Assembly (NCBI GenBank): GCA_937923585.1
Contig: CALDSM010000742.1
Span: 1 to 21,050 of the forward strand
From: an uncultured bacterium
GTDB lineage: Bacteria; Hydrogenedentota; Hydrogenedentia; Hydrogenedentales; CAITNO01
Direction: 5' to 3'
DNA: 21,050 nt
Positions 1 to 9,200 of the stretch are shown piece by piece (position 1 is the first letter of the stretch; the number at the start of each line of letters is the position of its first letter). Below the pieces are notes generated by a model. It saw only the letters and a list, made by a program, of their open reading frames with translations. It ran no database searches and was not told the DNA's origin. The position numbers and the translations under genes were made by a program.

Positions 1-2370
1 TGCGGCGCGGCGCCGGCGACGGCCCAGGATGCGGGCGCGCCGCTGGAACTGCTCTACAGGCAACCCGCGGACACCTGGCTTGCGGCGCTCCCCGTCGGCA
101 ACGGGCGGCTGGGGGGCATGATCTTCGGCGGCGCCGGCGAGGAGCGCATCCAGCTCAATGAAGGCTCGCTGTGGTCCGGCGGGCCGCAGGATGCGGACAA
201 CCCCCAGTCGGCGGCCGCGCTGGCCGAAGTGCGGCGCCTGCTCTTCGAGGGAAAAGTTGAGGACGCGCAGAAGCTCACCATCGCCTCCATGGTGTGCAAA
301 GGCCCGGGCTCGTGCCTGGCGGGCAGCGCCTATGAGGCCTACGGCTCCTACCAGCCGCTCGGTGACCTTCGGCTGCACTTCACGGGAGCAAAGGACACGC
401 CCGCCAAATACAGCCGGGCGCTGGATCTCAGCACCGCGACGGGCCGCGTGGACTATGTGCAGGACGGCGTGAAGTTTCACCGGGAAATCTTCAGCAGCGC
501 GCCGGACCAGGTGATCGTGCTGCGCATCACGGCGGACAAACCGGGAAAAGTGGAATTCGATGCGGCCCTGGAGCGTGATCCGAAGAACAGTTCGCGCCGG
601 GGCAGGAACGACTCGCGCATCGAGCCCTTCGCGAAGAGCGAGGAGCGGGAAGAGCGGCTGGAAGCCAACGCCGACGGCGACGACCTTGCCATGTCGGGCA
701 GGGCGTGGTTGGGCAAGGGCATGGCTTTTGCGGCGCGGCTTGCGGTGGTCAATGAGGGCGGCACGGCAAAGGTGAAGGACAACCGGATTGTGGTGCGCGA
801 CGCCGATTCGGTCACGCTGCTGCTGGCCGGCGCAACGGACTACTACGGCGACGAACCGGTGGCGAAATGCGGGGAAACACTGGACGCCGCACGCAAACTC
901 ACGTACGGCGAATTGAAACGGCGGCACACGGAGGATTATCAGGCGCTGTTCAAGCGGGTCAGCGTGGACCTCGGTCCGGACCCGACGCCCGGAGCGGCCA
1001 CGGACGAACGGATCGCCAACATCAAGTCGGGCAAGGCCGACCCGTGGTTCGACGCCCTCTATTTCCAGTACGGACGCTACCTGCTCATCTCGTCGTCGCG
1101 GCCCGGCTCGCTGCCCGCCAATCTCCAGGGAATCTGGTGCGATCATTTCCAGGCGCCATGGAACGCGGACTACCACCACAACATCAACGACCAGATGAAC
1201 TACTGGCCCGCCGAAGTCGGCAACCTGCCCGAATGCCATCTGCCGTTCCTTTCCTACATACAGTCGCTGCGCGGCCAGGGCGCGCGCACCGCACAGGTGC
1301 AGTACGGCGCGCGCGGCTGGGTGGTGCACACGATCTCGAACATCTGGGGCTTCACCTCGCCCGGCGAGCATCCCGGCTGGGGCCAGTTCACCTGCGCGGG
1401 CGGGTGGCTCTGCCAGCACCTCTACGAACACTACCTGTTCACGCAGGACCGCGACTACCTCGCGGCGGTCTACCCGGTGATGAGGGACTCGGCCCGGTTC
1501 TATCTCGACTTCCTCGTCGCCGAACCCAAACACGGCTGGCTCGTGACCGCGCCGTCCAATTCCCCGGAAAACAGCTTCATCACCGCCGACGGCCAGAAGG
1601 GCCAGGTGTGCATGGGCCCGTCCATGGACATGCAGATCCTGAACAACCTCTTCGGCAACTGCGTCGAGGCGTCGCAAACGCTCGGCGTGGACGGGGAATT
1701 CCGTGCGGAAGTCGCCCGCGCGAAAGACAAACTCGTGCCGCCGCAGATTGGCAAACACGGCCAGTTGCAGGAATGGATGGAGGACTACGACGAGCCCGAA
1801 CCGGGCCACCGGCACATGTCGCACCTGTTCGGACTGCATCCCGGCCACCAGTTCACGCTGCGCGGCACGCCCGATTTGGCCAAGGCGGCGCGCGTGTCGC
1901 TGGAGCGGCGGCTGGCCAACGGCGGCGGGCACACCGGCTGGAGCCGCGCATGGATCATCAACTTCTGGGCGCGGCTGGCCGAGGGCGACAAGGCCTGGGA
2001 AAACCTCCAGGCACTGTTCGCGAAATGCACCAGCGCCAACTTGTTCGACATCCATCCGCCGTTCCAGATTGACGGCAACTTCGGCGCCGCGGCCGCCGTC
2101 GCCGAAATGCTGCTGCAAAGCCAGAACGGCGAGATTGAACTGCTGCCCGCGCTGCCCGCCGCATGGCCAAACGGCCGCGTGAAGGGCCTGTGCGCCCGCG
2201 GCGCATTCGAGGTGGACATCGCATGGAGGGACGGGAAGCTGGTTTCCGCCGCGATTCGGTCCAAGGCAGGCGGCCGCTGTGCGGTGCGCTGCGGCGGCAC
2301 GACAGCCGGGTTCGCCGCCGAAGCGGGCAAATCATACGCCCTTGATGCGGACCTGAAATGCGCAGGATGA
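1..2370 (+). CDS. Glycoside hydrolase family 95 (alpha-L-fucosidase/galactosidase type), 5' end missing
   Basis: The reading frame is open from the first base (789 residues in window), so the start codon lies outside; the ATG at 118 is internal. The first residues (CGAAPATAQ) look like the end of a Sec or lipoprotein signal peptide, suggesting export. The N-terminal block [15 protein letters not shown], then [14 protein letters not shown], is the standard GH95 opening. The catalytic (alpha/alpha)6 domain shows [22 protein letters not shown] (paired Asn codons 1180-1182 and 1186-1188), SPENSF (probable acid Glu, codon 1567-1569) and FQIDGNFGA (Asp 2071-2073). These match the Asn/Asn, Glu and Asp catalytic set known for the family, so the enzyme looks active. 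The family inverts alpha-1,2-L-fucosides, with some members on alpha-L-galactosides or xyloglucan; the exact substrate cannot be told. It probably releases sugar outside the cytoplasm. It is followed after 55 bp by a DUF1080 gene on the same strand. Confidence 0.95.
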   Translation, partial: CGAAPATAQDAGAPLELLYRQPADTWLAALPVGNGRLGGMIFGGAGEERIQLNEGSLWSGGPQDADNPQSAAALAEVRRLLFEGKVEDAQKLTIASMVCKGPGSCLAGSAYEAYGSYQPLGDLRLHFTGAKDTPAKYSRALDLSTATGRVDYVQDGVKFHREIFSSAPDQVIVLRITADKPGKVEFDAALERDPKNSSRRGRNDSRIEPFAKSEEREERLEANADGDDLAMSGRAWLGKGMAFAARLAVVNEGGTAKVKDNRIVVRDADSVTLLLAGATDYYGDEPVAKCGETLDAARKLTYGELKRRHTEDYQALFKRVSVDLGPDPTPGAATDERIANIKSGKADPWFDALYFQYGRYLLISSSRPGSLPANLQGIWCDHFQAPWNADYHHNINDQMNYWPAEVGNLPECHLPFLSYIQSLRGQGARTAQVQYGARGWVVHTISNIWGFTSPGEHPGWGQFTCAGGWLCQHLYEHYLFTQDRDYLAAVYPVMRDSARFYLDFLVAEPKHGWLVTAPSNSPENSFITADGQKGQVCMGPSMDMQILNNLFGNCVEASQTLGVDGEFRAEVARAKDKLVPPQIGKHGQLQEWMEDYDEPEPGHRHMSHLFGLHPGHQFTLRGTPDLAKAARVSLERRLANGGGHTGWSRAWIINFWARLAEGDKAWENLQALFAKCTSANLFDIHPPFQIDGNFGAAAAVAEMLLQSQNGEIELLPALPAAWPNGRVKGLCARGAFEVDIAWRDGKLVSAAIRSKAGGRCAVRCGGTTAGFAAEAGKSYALDADLKCAG

Positions 2371-2393
2371 TGCAGCACCGTCCCGCAAGGGTG

Positions 2394-2415
2394 TATATTC
2401 TCGCCCAAACTGGGA
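2394..2415 (+). promoter_or_regulatory. Possible -10 element and Shine-Dalgarno for the DUF1080 gene
   Basis: TATATT at 2394-2399 sits 26 bp before the ATG at 2426 and is followed by GGGAG (about 2411-2415), about 10 nt before the start. No good -35 is seen 17-18 bp upstream, so an internal promoter here is weak. The gene may simply be read through from the GH95 gene. The ribosome-binding site is the firmer part of the call. Confidence 0.3.
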
Positions 2416-2425
2416 GATTGCCGCG

Positions 2426-3331
2426 ATGAAACTGATTACCTTTCCGCTCAGACTGGTGCTGGCCCCGATTCTGATGCTGGCGGGCATCTGCTACCTGGTC
2501 GCGGCCGTCGGCCATTTTGAGCCATGGAAACCAAGACCGGCCGGCAAAGTCACCCCCGCCCCCGAAGGCGCCGGCTGGGAGGATCTGCTCAGCGCCGGGA
2601 ACATCCAGCAATGGAAAGACCTCGCGGGCACGCAGACCTTTGAAATACAGAACGGCGCGCTCTTGCACATTCCGGGCGCCGCCAAGCCCGCCGTCAGCCT
2701 CAAGTACGCCACCTACACCGGCGGAACCTACGGCGATTTCGACCTGCATCTGGAATTCAAGCTGGGCGAGACGCCCTGGTGGTCCATGCTCCCCTTCGCC
2801 ATTCTCAGCCCGCAGATGCACGGCAACAGCGGCGTGTTCCTGCATGTGCCCAAGGGCGAGTCTGCCCTCCGCGGCTTCGAGGTGCAGGTCGTCGGCGACT
2901 ACGGCTGGCCGGCGAGCAAGACCGGCACCGGCGCCATCTACGACGTGGTGACACCCATGTTCAACATGGCCCGGCCCGTCGGCGAATGGAACTCCTACGA
3001 CATCTCCACGCGCGGCACGAGGATCACCGTGACCGTCAACGGCTGGCGCGTCATTGACACCGACTTCGCCCAGTTGACCGCACCCGTCGGCAAGTTCGCC
3101 ACCCCCTACGCCCAGCTTCCGCTCGAAGGGCAAATCGCGCTCCAGGACCACGGCAGTGACATCACCTACCGCAACATCCGCATCCGGCCGTGCTCCGCGG
3201 GCGATCCCATTCCCGATGCAAGCTCGCCCGCCGCGCCTTCCGAAACGGTGTCCGGCACGAAAATAATCGAAGGCGCCCAGAAGGTCGTGGAGGGGGCGGT
3301 GGATTCGGTCAAGTCGAGCCTAACCCATTGA
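2426..3331 (+). CDS. Membrane-anchored DUF1080 / 3-keto-disaccharide hydrolase domain protein
   Basis: The protein has 301 residues. Residues about 8-30 form one hydrophobic helix after a short basic start (MKLITFPLRLVL), so it is probably anchored with the rest outside the cytoplasm. Residues about 50-255 match the 3-keto-disaccharide hydrolase (DUF1080, PF06439) jelly-roll: WEDLLSAGNIQQWKDL, FEIQNGALL, DFDLHLEFK, NSGVFLHVP, GFEVQVVGDYG, TGAIYDV, GEWNSYDIS, VNGWRVIDTD and the ending GQIALQDHGSDITYRNIRI. Known relatives cleave 3-keto-glycosides or bind glycans, and are abundant in Planctomycetes-Verrucomicrobia type bacteria. The last 40 residues are a low-complexity Ser/Ala/Val tail. It lies 55 bp after the GH95 gene and 45 bp before the UROD-like gene on one strand, so a carbohydrate-processing transcript is likely. 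Whether it is a hydrolase or only a glycan-binding module cannot be told from sequence. Confidence 0.9.
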   Translation: MKLITFPLRLVLAPILMLAGICYLVAAVGHFEPWKPRPAGKVTPAPEGAGWEDLLSAGNIQQWKDLAGTQTFEIQNGALLHIPGAAKPAVSLKYATYTGGTYGDFDLHLEFKLGETPWWSMLPFAILSPQMHGNSGVFLHVPKGESALRGFEVQVVGDYGWPASKTGTGAIYDVVTPMFNMARPVGEWNSYDISTRGTRITVTVNGWRVIDTDFAQLTAPVGKFATPYAQLPLEGQIALQDHGSDITYRNIRIRPCSAGDPIPDASSPAAPSETVSGTKIIEGAQKVVEGAVDSVKSSLTH

Positions 3332-3376
3332 CCTGCGGCTGCGCAACGTCACGGCAACCTTTCCAGGAGCAACGAC

Positions 3377-4471
3377 ATGCCGCTTCCCTCACCCTTCAGC
3401 ATTGACATAGAACCCGATTGGAAGGGCCTGCTAAACAGCATCACCCGACTGGACGAGCCGCAGCGCGTGCACAACATCGAACTGTTTCTCGACCCGGAGA
3501 TTCAGCAGGCCGTGTGCGACCGCTACGGCGTGGGGGCGGACCTGGACCGTGCCGATCCGCATTATGCCAAGAAACGGCTCATGGCCGTCCATGCCTTTCT
3601 CGGCTATGACTTCCTGCGCTGCGGCGCCGAGAACATAGACATGCCGATGGTCTACCACCAGGCCGACGACACGGCCGAATTGGCCCGCGACGGCGGTCGC
3701 GCCTATCTCGACGAGAACGTCGGTCCCATTACCACCTGGGAGGAGTTTGAGAAGTACCCGTGGCCCGATCCCAGCCAAGTCCGGGCCGAGGCGCTGGAGT
3801 GGTACGACAAGAACCTGCCCGAGGGCATGTGTATCCTGGCCGGCGGCGGCTTCGGCCATTTCTGCGAGCACATCACCTGGCTCATGGGCTACACCACCTT
3901 CTGCGAGGCGCTGTATGAGAAGCGCGACCTGATCAAGGGCATTTTCGACCGCGTGCTGGAGATCAACATCAAGGCCGCGGAACTGATGGTCCAGTTCGAC
4001 TGTGTGAAGGCGCTCTGGGGCAGCGACGACATGGGCTACAAGGGCGGCCCGCTCATGAGCCCCGCGGATCTGCGCGAGTTCGTGCTCCCCGGCCACCGGC
4101 GCATGGCCAACATCGCCCACCGGGCAGGGCGGCCCTACCTGCTCCATTCCTGCGGCAACCTCGCGCTGATCATGGACGACCTCATTGACAGCGTCGGCAT
4201 GGACGCCAAGCACTCCTTCGAGGACACCATCGAGCGCGTGACCGAGGTGAAACACACCTACGGGCAGCGCGTCGCGCTGCTCGGCGGCATTGACGTGGAC
4301 TTCCTCTGCCGCTCATCCGAAGCGGATGTGCGCAGGCGTACCCGCGAGACCCTGGAAATCTGCATGCCCGGCGGCGGCTACTGCCTCGGCACCGGCAACA
4401 GCGTCGCCAATTACATCCCGCTGGACAACTACCTCGCCATGCTCGACGAGGGGCGGAGGTTCGCGCTGTAG
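3377..4471 (+). CDS. Uroporphyrinogen decarboxylase superfamily protein (MtaA/corrinoid methyltransferase-like)
   Basis: The protein has 364 residues and no signal peptide; the start is set by AGGAG at 3365-3369, 7 nt before the ATG. The C-terminal half has the UROD/MtaA TIM-barrel pattern LWGSDDMGYKGGPLMSP, YLLHSCGNL, LLGGIDVDFL and PGGGYCLGTGNSV. His257, Cys259 and Cys336 form the His-x-Cys...Cys set that binds zinc in cobalamin- and coenzyme-M-type methyltransferases. True haem HemE lacks this set, so this is not expected to be a haem enzyme. The likely role is methyl transfer to or from a thiol or corrinoid protein. No corrinoid protein or methyltransferase activator lies beside it. Homologues are often found near sugar-degradation genes in Lentisphaerae and related bacteria, but what they do there is not established. 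It is followed by a perfect hairpin at 4483-4499. Confidence 0.88.
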   Translation: MPLPSPFSIDIEPDWKGLLNSITRLDEPQRVHNIELFLDPEIQQAVCDRYGVGADLDRADPHYAKKRLMAVHAFLGYDFLRCGAENIDMPMVYHQADDTAELARDGGRAYLDENVGPITTWEEFEKYPWPDPSQVRAEALEWYDKNLPEGMCILAGGGFGHFCEHITWLMGYTTFCEALYEKRDLIKGIFDRVLEINIKAAELMVQFDCVKALWGSDDMGYKGGPLMSPADLREFVLPGHRRMANIAHRAGRPYLLHSCGNLALIMDDLIDSVGMDAKHSFEDTIERVTEVKHTYGQRVALLGGIDVDFLCRSSEADVRRRTRETLEICMPGGGYCLGTGNSVANYIPLDNYLAMLDEGRRFAL

Positions 4472-4482
4472 GGTGCCGTGAA

Positions 4483-4499
4483 GTGGCGCGAAGCGCCAC
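4483..4499 (+). terminator. GC-rich hairpin after the UROD-like gene (possible terminator)
   Basis: Perfect 7-bp stem GTGGCGC / GCGCCAC with a GAA loop, 12 nt after the stop codon. There is no T-tract, so it is not a textbook intrinsic terminator. It may stabilise the 3' end or help factor-dependent termination. Confidence 0.4.
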
Positions 4500-4548
4500 G
4501 AAACGCACCGGTGGAGCGCATCACACCCGATGGGGCACCTGTCTTTAA

Positions 4549-4644
4549 GTCCCCCTTTGAAGGGGGACGCCCCGCCGTGGGCGGGGCAGGGGGATGTGGA
4601 GTCCCGGACCAGTCCCCAACACCCCCCTAAATCCCCCTTCAAAG
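4549..4644. repeat. Compound palindromic intergenic element (REP/MITE-like)
   Basis: Two perfect hairpins lie back to back. The first is GTCCCCCTT / AAGGGGGAC (4549-4557 and 4560-4568, 2-nt loop); the second is GCCCCGCC / GGCGGGGC (4569-4576 and 4580-4587, 3-nt loop). About 60 bp on, TCCCCCTTCAAAG (4632-4644) is the exact reverse complement of CTTTGAAGGGGGA (4555-4567), so the outer ends also pair. The element lies between genes and is bounded by runs of C and G. It looks like a dispersed non-coding palindromic repeat, but only one copy is in the window, so its repetitive nature is inferred. Confidence 0.55.
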
Positions 4645-4772
4645 TGGGCCTTCAAACATGTCGTCACTACAGTAATATGTGGATACCAGCATCTTCATCG
4701 GCATGCTCTTGCGCCGCACATGGGTTTGCGGGTGCGCCGCGGTTTAATGCGATTGCCCCGCGGGGAAAGGCC

Positions 4773-4802
4773 TTGCACCCAACCGGCCAACGGGCACATA
4801 AT
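4773..4802 (+). promoter_or_regulatory. Sigma70-type promoter for mscL
   Basis: TTGCAC (4773-4778), an 18-bp spacer and CATAAT (4797-4802). The predicted transcription start lies about 60 nt before the mscL ATG. It lies downstream of the palindromic element, so mscL is probably transcribed on its own. Confidence 0.55.
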
Positions 4803-4872
4803 GGGTTATGGAAGTGTTTGCCCTTGTTGAGCAGTAAGCCGCATGTTACGCACAACGCAGGAGAACACAACA

Positions 4873-5319
4873 ATGAACCGACTCAGTAAGGTGGGAGCGG
4901 GAACCACCAGGCAGGCCCTTTCCTTCGTCAACGAGTTCAAGAGTTTTGCCTTCAAGGGCAACCTCGTGGACCTCGCCATGGGTGTCGTAATCGGGGCGGC
5001 CTTCGGCAAACTCCTCGATTCCTTCGTCAAGAACATCGTAATGCCCGCCGTAAGCCTGATCCTCCCCGGCAAGCAGGGTTATCTGGACTGGAAGCTCTCC
5101 CTGGGCGAAAAGGAGATTCCCTACGGCCTGTTCATTGGCGACATCGTGAGTTTCCTGCTCGTGACGCTCGTGCTGTTCATCTTCATGGTGAAGCTCGTGG
5201 GATGGCTCATGCGCAGCAAACAGGAAGAGGAGGCCGCCCCTCCGGCCCCCACAAAGGATCAGGAGCTTCTTGCCGAGATCCGCGATCTCCTGAAACGGGA
5301 GCGCGGCCCGAACGAATAG
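4873..5319 (+). CDS. mscL: Large-conductance mechanosensitive channel MscL
   Basis: The protein has 148 residues, close to the family norm of about 135-150. The start at 4873 (MNRLSK) is preferred over an upstream ATG at 4843 because AGGAG (4859-4863) lies 9 nt before it. The order is classic: N-terminal amphipathic helix (FVNEFKSFAFKGN), pore-lining TM1 (VDLAMGVVIGAAFGKLLDSF) with the conserved small-residue face, a short periplasmic loop (GKQGYLDWKLSLGEKEIPYG), TM2 (IVSFLLVTLVLFIFMVKLV) and a charged cytoplasmic C-terminal helix (QELLAEIRDLLKRE). It forms a homopentameric inner-membrane valve that opens under tension and releases solutes on hypo-osmotic shock. It has its own promoter and a 3' hairpin, and no functional link to its neighbours is apparent. 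Confidence 0.97.
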   Translation: MNRLSKVGAGTTRQALSFVNEFKSFAFKGNLVDLAMGVVIGAAFGKLLDSFVKNIVMPAVSLILPGKQGYLDWKLSLGEKEIPYGLFIGDIVSFLLVTLVLFIFMVKLVGWLMRSKQEEEAAPPAPTKDQELLAEIRDLLKRERGPNE

Positions 5320-5334
5320 CCCGGCAAACCGGGC
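5319..5334 (+). terminator. Hairpin overlapping the mscL stop (possible terminator)
   Basis: Perfect 6-bp stem GCCCGG / CCGGGC with a CAAA loop, starting on the last base of the mscL stop codon. No T-tract follows, so the terminator call is tentative. Confidence 0.35.
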
Positions 5335-5341
5335 GGCGGCC

Positions 5342-5370
5342 TTGGAATTGCGCGTCCGGCGGGATATACT
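5342..5370 (+). promoter_or_regulatory. Sigma70-type promoter for the 5433 membrane protein gene
   Basis: TTGGAA (5342-5347), a 17-bp spacer and TATACT (5365-5370), giving a leader of about 55 nt. A strong Shine-Dalgarno, GAGGAGG (5418-5424), lies 8 nt before the ATG at 5433. This rules against the overlapping GTG at 5424 as the start. Confidence 0.6.
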
Positions 5371-5432
5371 CTCCCTGAGCGGCATCGGCCGCAAGGGAAA
5401 CCGCCAACCAATGGAATGAGGAGGTGCCTGGC

Positions 5433-6233
5433 ATGGACTCGAATCTGCCTGAATCAGCGACATCCACCGGGGAGGCCGCCGGACAGCACGCAGCGGCGGC
5501 GAAACCGGCACCGGACAGGGTGATCCCGAAGAAGCCGGCCGACGAGCGCGTCGTGCTCTATTCATATCCTCCGCTCATCTATGTCTGGCCGCTGCTCGTG
5601 CTGGGACTTGTGTTCTGGTTCACCTGCAAACTCACCGCTCCGCCGCATTCCGTCGAGGCATGGATCTACATCATCACCGCGGTGGTGGTGCTGCTGACCA
5701 TGGGGGTGGACGTGAACCGCAACATGGCGGTGTTTTGGGTGATTGTCATTTCCGCGCTGTCCTTCTGCGTGCTGTGGCTGCGCGACGCGAAGGGGTTCGT
5801 GGTGTTTGACCAGATCGGCCGTTTCTTCGGGCAGCTCAAGCCGCAGTATTCCCCCGAGTTCGGAATGATCACCAGCATCTTCCTCGTGGTCGTCTACGCC
5901 ATAGTGCTCATCGGCGCACGCATCAATGACAAATGGGTGTTCACCCAGAACGAGATTGAGCATTACGCGGTGTTCCGCGGAAGCAACTCGCTGGGGCGCG
6001 GCGCCAAGGGCGTCAAGGCGACCTACCGCGACTTCTTCGAGCTGTTCGTGCTGTTTGCCGGAGATGTCGAGGTGCGCACCGCCCAGGGCAACCGGGTGCT
6101 GGCCCGCATCAACAACGTCCCGTTCCTGCCGTTCAAAATGCGCAAGATTGACCGGATTCTGGCCGCCTACGCCGTCACCCCCGGTGTCGCGGATGAGGAA
6201 TCCTCGGAGACCGCGGAGGAGGAGGTTTTGTAG
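5433..6233 (+). CDS. Unrecognised four-helix membrane protein with a possible PH-like C-terminal domain
   Basis: The protein has 266 residues; the start is chosen from GAGGAGG 8 nt before the ATG. I do not recognise a named family. It begins with an Ala/Pro-rich charged segment (residues about 1-40). Four hydrophobic helices follow: LIYVWPLLVLGLVFWF, AWIYIITAVVVLLTMGV, MAVFWVIVISALSFCVLWL and MITSIFLVVVYAIVLIGA. The C-terminal 90 residues (from NDKWVFTQNEIEHYAVFRG) are soluble, with a beta-rich look and an acidic tail (ESSETAEEEVL). The pattern of a membrane block followed by a compact strand-rich module resembles bacterial PH-like (DUF304-type) domains, but this is a guess from layout. It has its own promoter and converges with the sensor kinase gene 26 bp away. 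The coding sequence itself is a confident call; the function is unknown. Confidence 0.85.
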   Translation: MDSNLPESATSTGEAAGQHAAAAKPAPDRVIPKKPADERVVLYSYPPLIYVWPLLVLGLVFWFTCKLTAPPHSVEAWIYIITAVVVLLTMGVDVNRNMAVFWVIVISALSFCVLWLRDAKGFVVFDQIGRFFGQLKPQYSPEFGMITSIFLVVVYAIVLIGARINDKWVFTQNEIEHYAVFRGSNSLGRGAKGVKATYRDFFELFVLFAGDVEVRTAQGNRVLARINNVPFLPFKMRKIDRILAAYAVTPGVADEESSETAEEEVL

Positions 6234-6259
6234 CCGCGGCGAGCCCCCGCGTCCGTCTC

Positions 6260-9200
6260 TCAGCCGCAGTCCTCCGCCTTCGGGGGTGCGTCCAGAATTT
6301 GACGCACCTTGCGCAGCAGCGCGTCCGGCGCATAAGGCTTCTGGATGAGCTCAATGTCCTTGTTCAGGACGAATCCCGTGTGAATCGCGTTGGTGCTGTA
6401 CCCACTGGAGAAGAGAAAGCGAAGGCGCGGATGCTGCTGGCACAGCGCGTCATGGACGGCCTTTCCGCTCATCTTCGGCATGATGACGTCCAGTATGCAC
6501 AGGGCAATGTCGTCGGCATGCCGCCCGAAGAGATCAAGCGCCTCCTCTCCGTTGGCCGCCGACAGGACGGTGTAGCCGGCCTGCCCGAGAATGCGCTCCA
6601 TGAGCCTGCGCAGCGCCTCGTCGTCCTCGGCGATAAGAATGGTCTCCGCGCCGCCCCTCGCGCGGCCGACAACCTTGGTGCCCACCGTTGAGGCGGGCCG
6701 CTCAAAACTCGGCAGGTACACCTTGAACGCGGTTCCCCGGCCCACTTCGCTGTAGACCTGAATCATGCCCTGGTGCTGGCGCACGATGCCGTACACCGTG
6801 GCCAGGCCCAGCCCGGTCCCCTTGCCCAGCTCCTTCGTCGTGAAGAACGGCTCAAAGATGCGCTCCTGCGTCCGGGCGTCCATGCCGCAGCCGGTGTCGG
6901 TCACGCTGAGCAGGACGTACCGGCCCGGGGTTGCCCAGGAGTGTGTGTCGCAATATTCGGCGTCCATCACGACGTTTTCCGTTTCAACGGTAATCACGCC
7001 CCCGTCCGGCATCGCGTCGCGGGCGTTGACGCAAAGATTGATCAGCACCTGTTCCATCTGGCCGCAGTCGGCGTGAATGGTGCCCATGCGCTGTCCCGGC
7101 ACCACGCTGAGGCGGATGTTTTCGCCGATGAGCCTTTTGATCATCTTCGTCACGTCCTCGACCACCCTGTTCAAGTCCAGGTCCCGCATTTCCAGAACCT
7201 GACGGCGGCTGAAGGCCAGAAGCTGGCGCGTGAGCCCCCCGGCGCGGTCCGCGGCCTCGACAATCTCCCCGGCGAATTCATGGCACCTGTCTTGGGCGGG
7301 CAGTTCGGACAGCAGCATTTGGCCGTAACCCATGATTGTCTGGAGCATGTTGTTGAAATCGTGCGCCACTCCGCCGGCCAGCTGCCCCACGGCCTCCATC
7401 TTCTGCGCCTGGCGGTACTGCTCCTCGATGATCTTCTGCTGCGTGATGTCTTCCTTGACCCCGAGGAAGTGGGTTATGGCTCCGGCGGCGTCGCGGATCG
7501 GCGAAATGAAGGCCCGCTCCCAGAACAGCGAACCGTCCTTCTTCCTGTTATGGAACTCCCCGCGCCACTCGCCGCCCTCTGTGATGGTCCGCCACAGCGC
7601 CGCGTACTCCTGCCGGGGCGTCTCGCCGGACTTGAGCATGCGCGGGTTCCCGCCCAGCACCTCATCCCTGGAGTAGCCGGTAACCTCGGTGAACTTGGGG
7701 TTGACATACTCCATGTTTCCCCTGGTGTCCGTTATCACCACCGAAGCCGGGCTCTGGTTTACCGCCATGGACAGCTTGCGAAGTTCGTTTTCAGCCTGCC
7801 TGCGTCCCGTGATGTCATGCACAAATACCTGCACGGCAGGCGCGCCCTGATAGTCCACCATCCGGCCCACCGTCTCCACGGGAACCTCCGTACCGTCGGG
7901 CTTGATCAGCCTCGTCTCGCGACGCGGCAGGTACTCCCCCTGCATGCCCCGCCGCATTCGCTCCGCGACACCGGCGCGCTCTTCGGGGTGAACCACGTCC
8001 AGGATGGGGTGCGTCATCAGCTCTGCCAGCGACCCCATCCCGCACAGATCCACCGCGACCTCGTTGGCGTAGAGAATCTCGTTGTCGCGGTAAACCACGA
8101 TGGCGTCCGGCGCCGACTCGACCAGCGCGCGGTAGCGCTCCTCACTCTTGCGGAGCCTTTCCTCCGCCTGCTTGCGCTCGGTGACCATTTCAAAGATGGC
8201 GACGAAGTGCTCCTTTGCGGGGCTGTACACGGAAATGTCAAACCACAGGTGCATCGCTTCCACAAACCGCTCAAACCGCCTGGGAATGCCTGTCAGGGCG
8301 ACACTGCCGTAGATTTCCAGCAGTTCGGGGTCCATCTCGCGCAGCCCGGGAATGACCTCGGACACCCGCTTCCCCTGCACATCCTTCAGCCCAGTCTGCT
8401 TCTCGAACGCGGCGTTGACCTCGATGAACACAAAATCGTCCGGACGGCCGTCCCCGTCGAAGAGCATCCGGCAGTAGGCAAAGCCGTTGATCATGTTGGC
8501 GAAAAGCGACCGGTAATGCTCCTCGCTTTCGCGCGACGCCTTCTGCGCCTGCCGCTGCGCAAGCGCGATGGCAAACTGGTCGGCGGCGTTTTCCAGAAAG
8601 GCAATCAAATCGGGCGTAAAACGCCCTTCGGCATGGTCATTCAACTGCAGTAGTCCTATAATCCTGCCGCCGATGCCCAGCGGAATCAGGGCAATGGACT
8701 CATAGCCGAACCTGACGCACCGGCCCCGCGCGTGTTCGGGGACCTCGGCCTCGGTCAGGGTGGCAACCAGCCTGCTTGTTGAGTTGGTCCAGAAGCTGCC
8801 CTTGGGGGTGATATACGGGCGCGAGGTGTCAAACCGGCCGCGCAGGATGCCGCCGCACGTGCATTCCAGCAGCGGGTTGCCGCTGTTGTCCAGAACCACC
8901 TCCCCGGACCCGTTCCGTGCGCACAAATGGTTCTCCAACTCCACGAATTCCATCGGGAAACCATGGGTCTCAAAATAGGGGTAGTCATCCCCGTCCTGAA
9001 GGCGGACCCCCACGGCCTCACAGCCCGTCCACTCCCGCAGGAGTTCCGTCAGATCGTGAACCAGTTCCCGAATCCCGCTCTGCCCGTTCAGCAGGCGGAG
9101 CAGCCTTACCGTGGTCTCCCGTTCACGGTGATGGCGCTGCTCCTCGGTCACATCCTGAAAGAAGCCCTGGAGCACGGTGCGGCCGCCCACGTCCACCATG

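Noticed and set aside
867..2072. Second + frame of 401 codons inside the GH95 gene
   Set aside because: Overlapping frame with Arg/Pro/Gly-rich shadow composition; the main frame carries all the GH95 motifs.
6773..8653. Long + strand open frame of 626 codons opposite the sensor kinase
   Set aside because: It is the antisense shadow of a GC-rich gene with clear kinase domains on the minus strand; its translation is rich in His/Arg/Pro with no domain and no ribosome-binding site.
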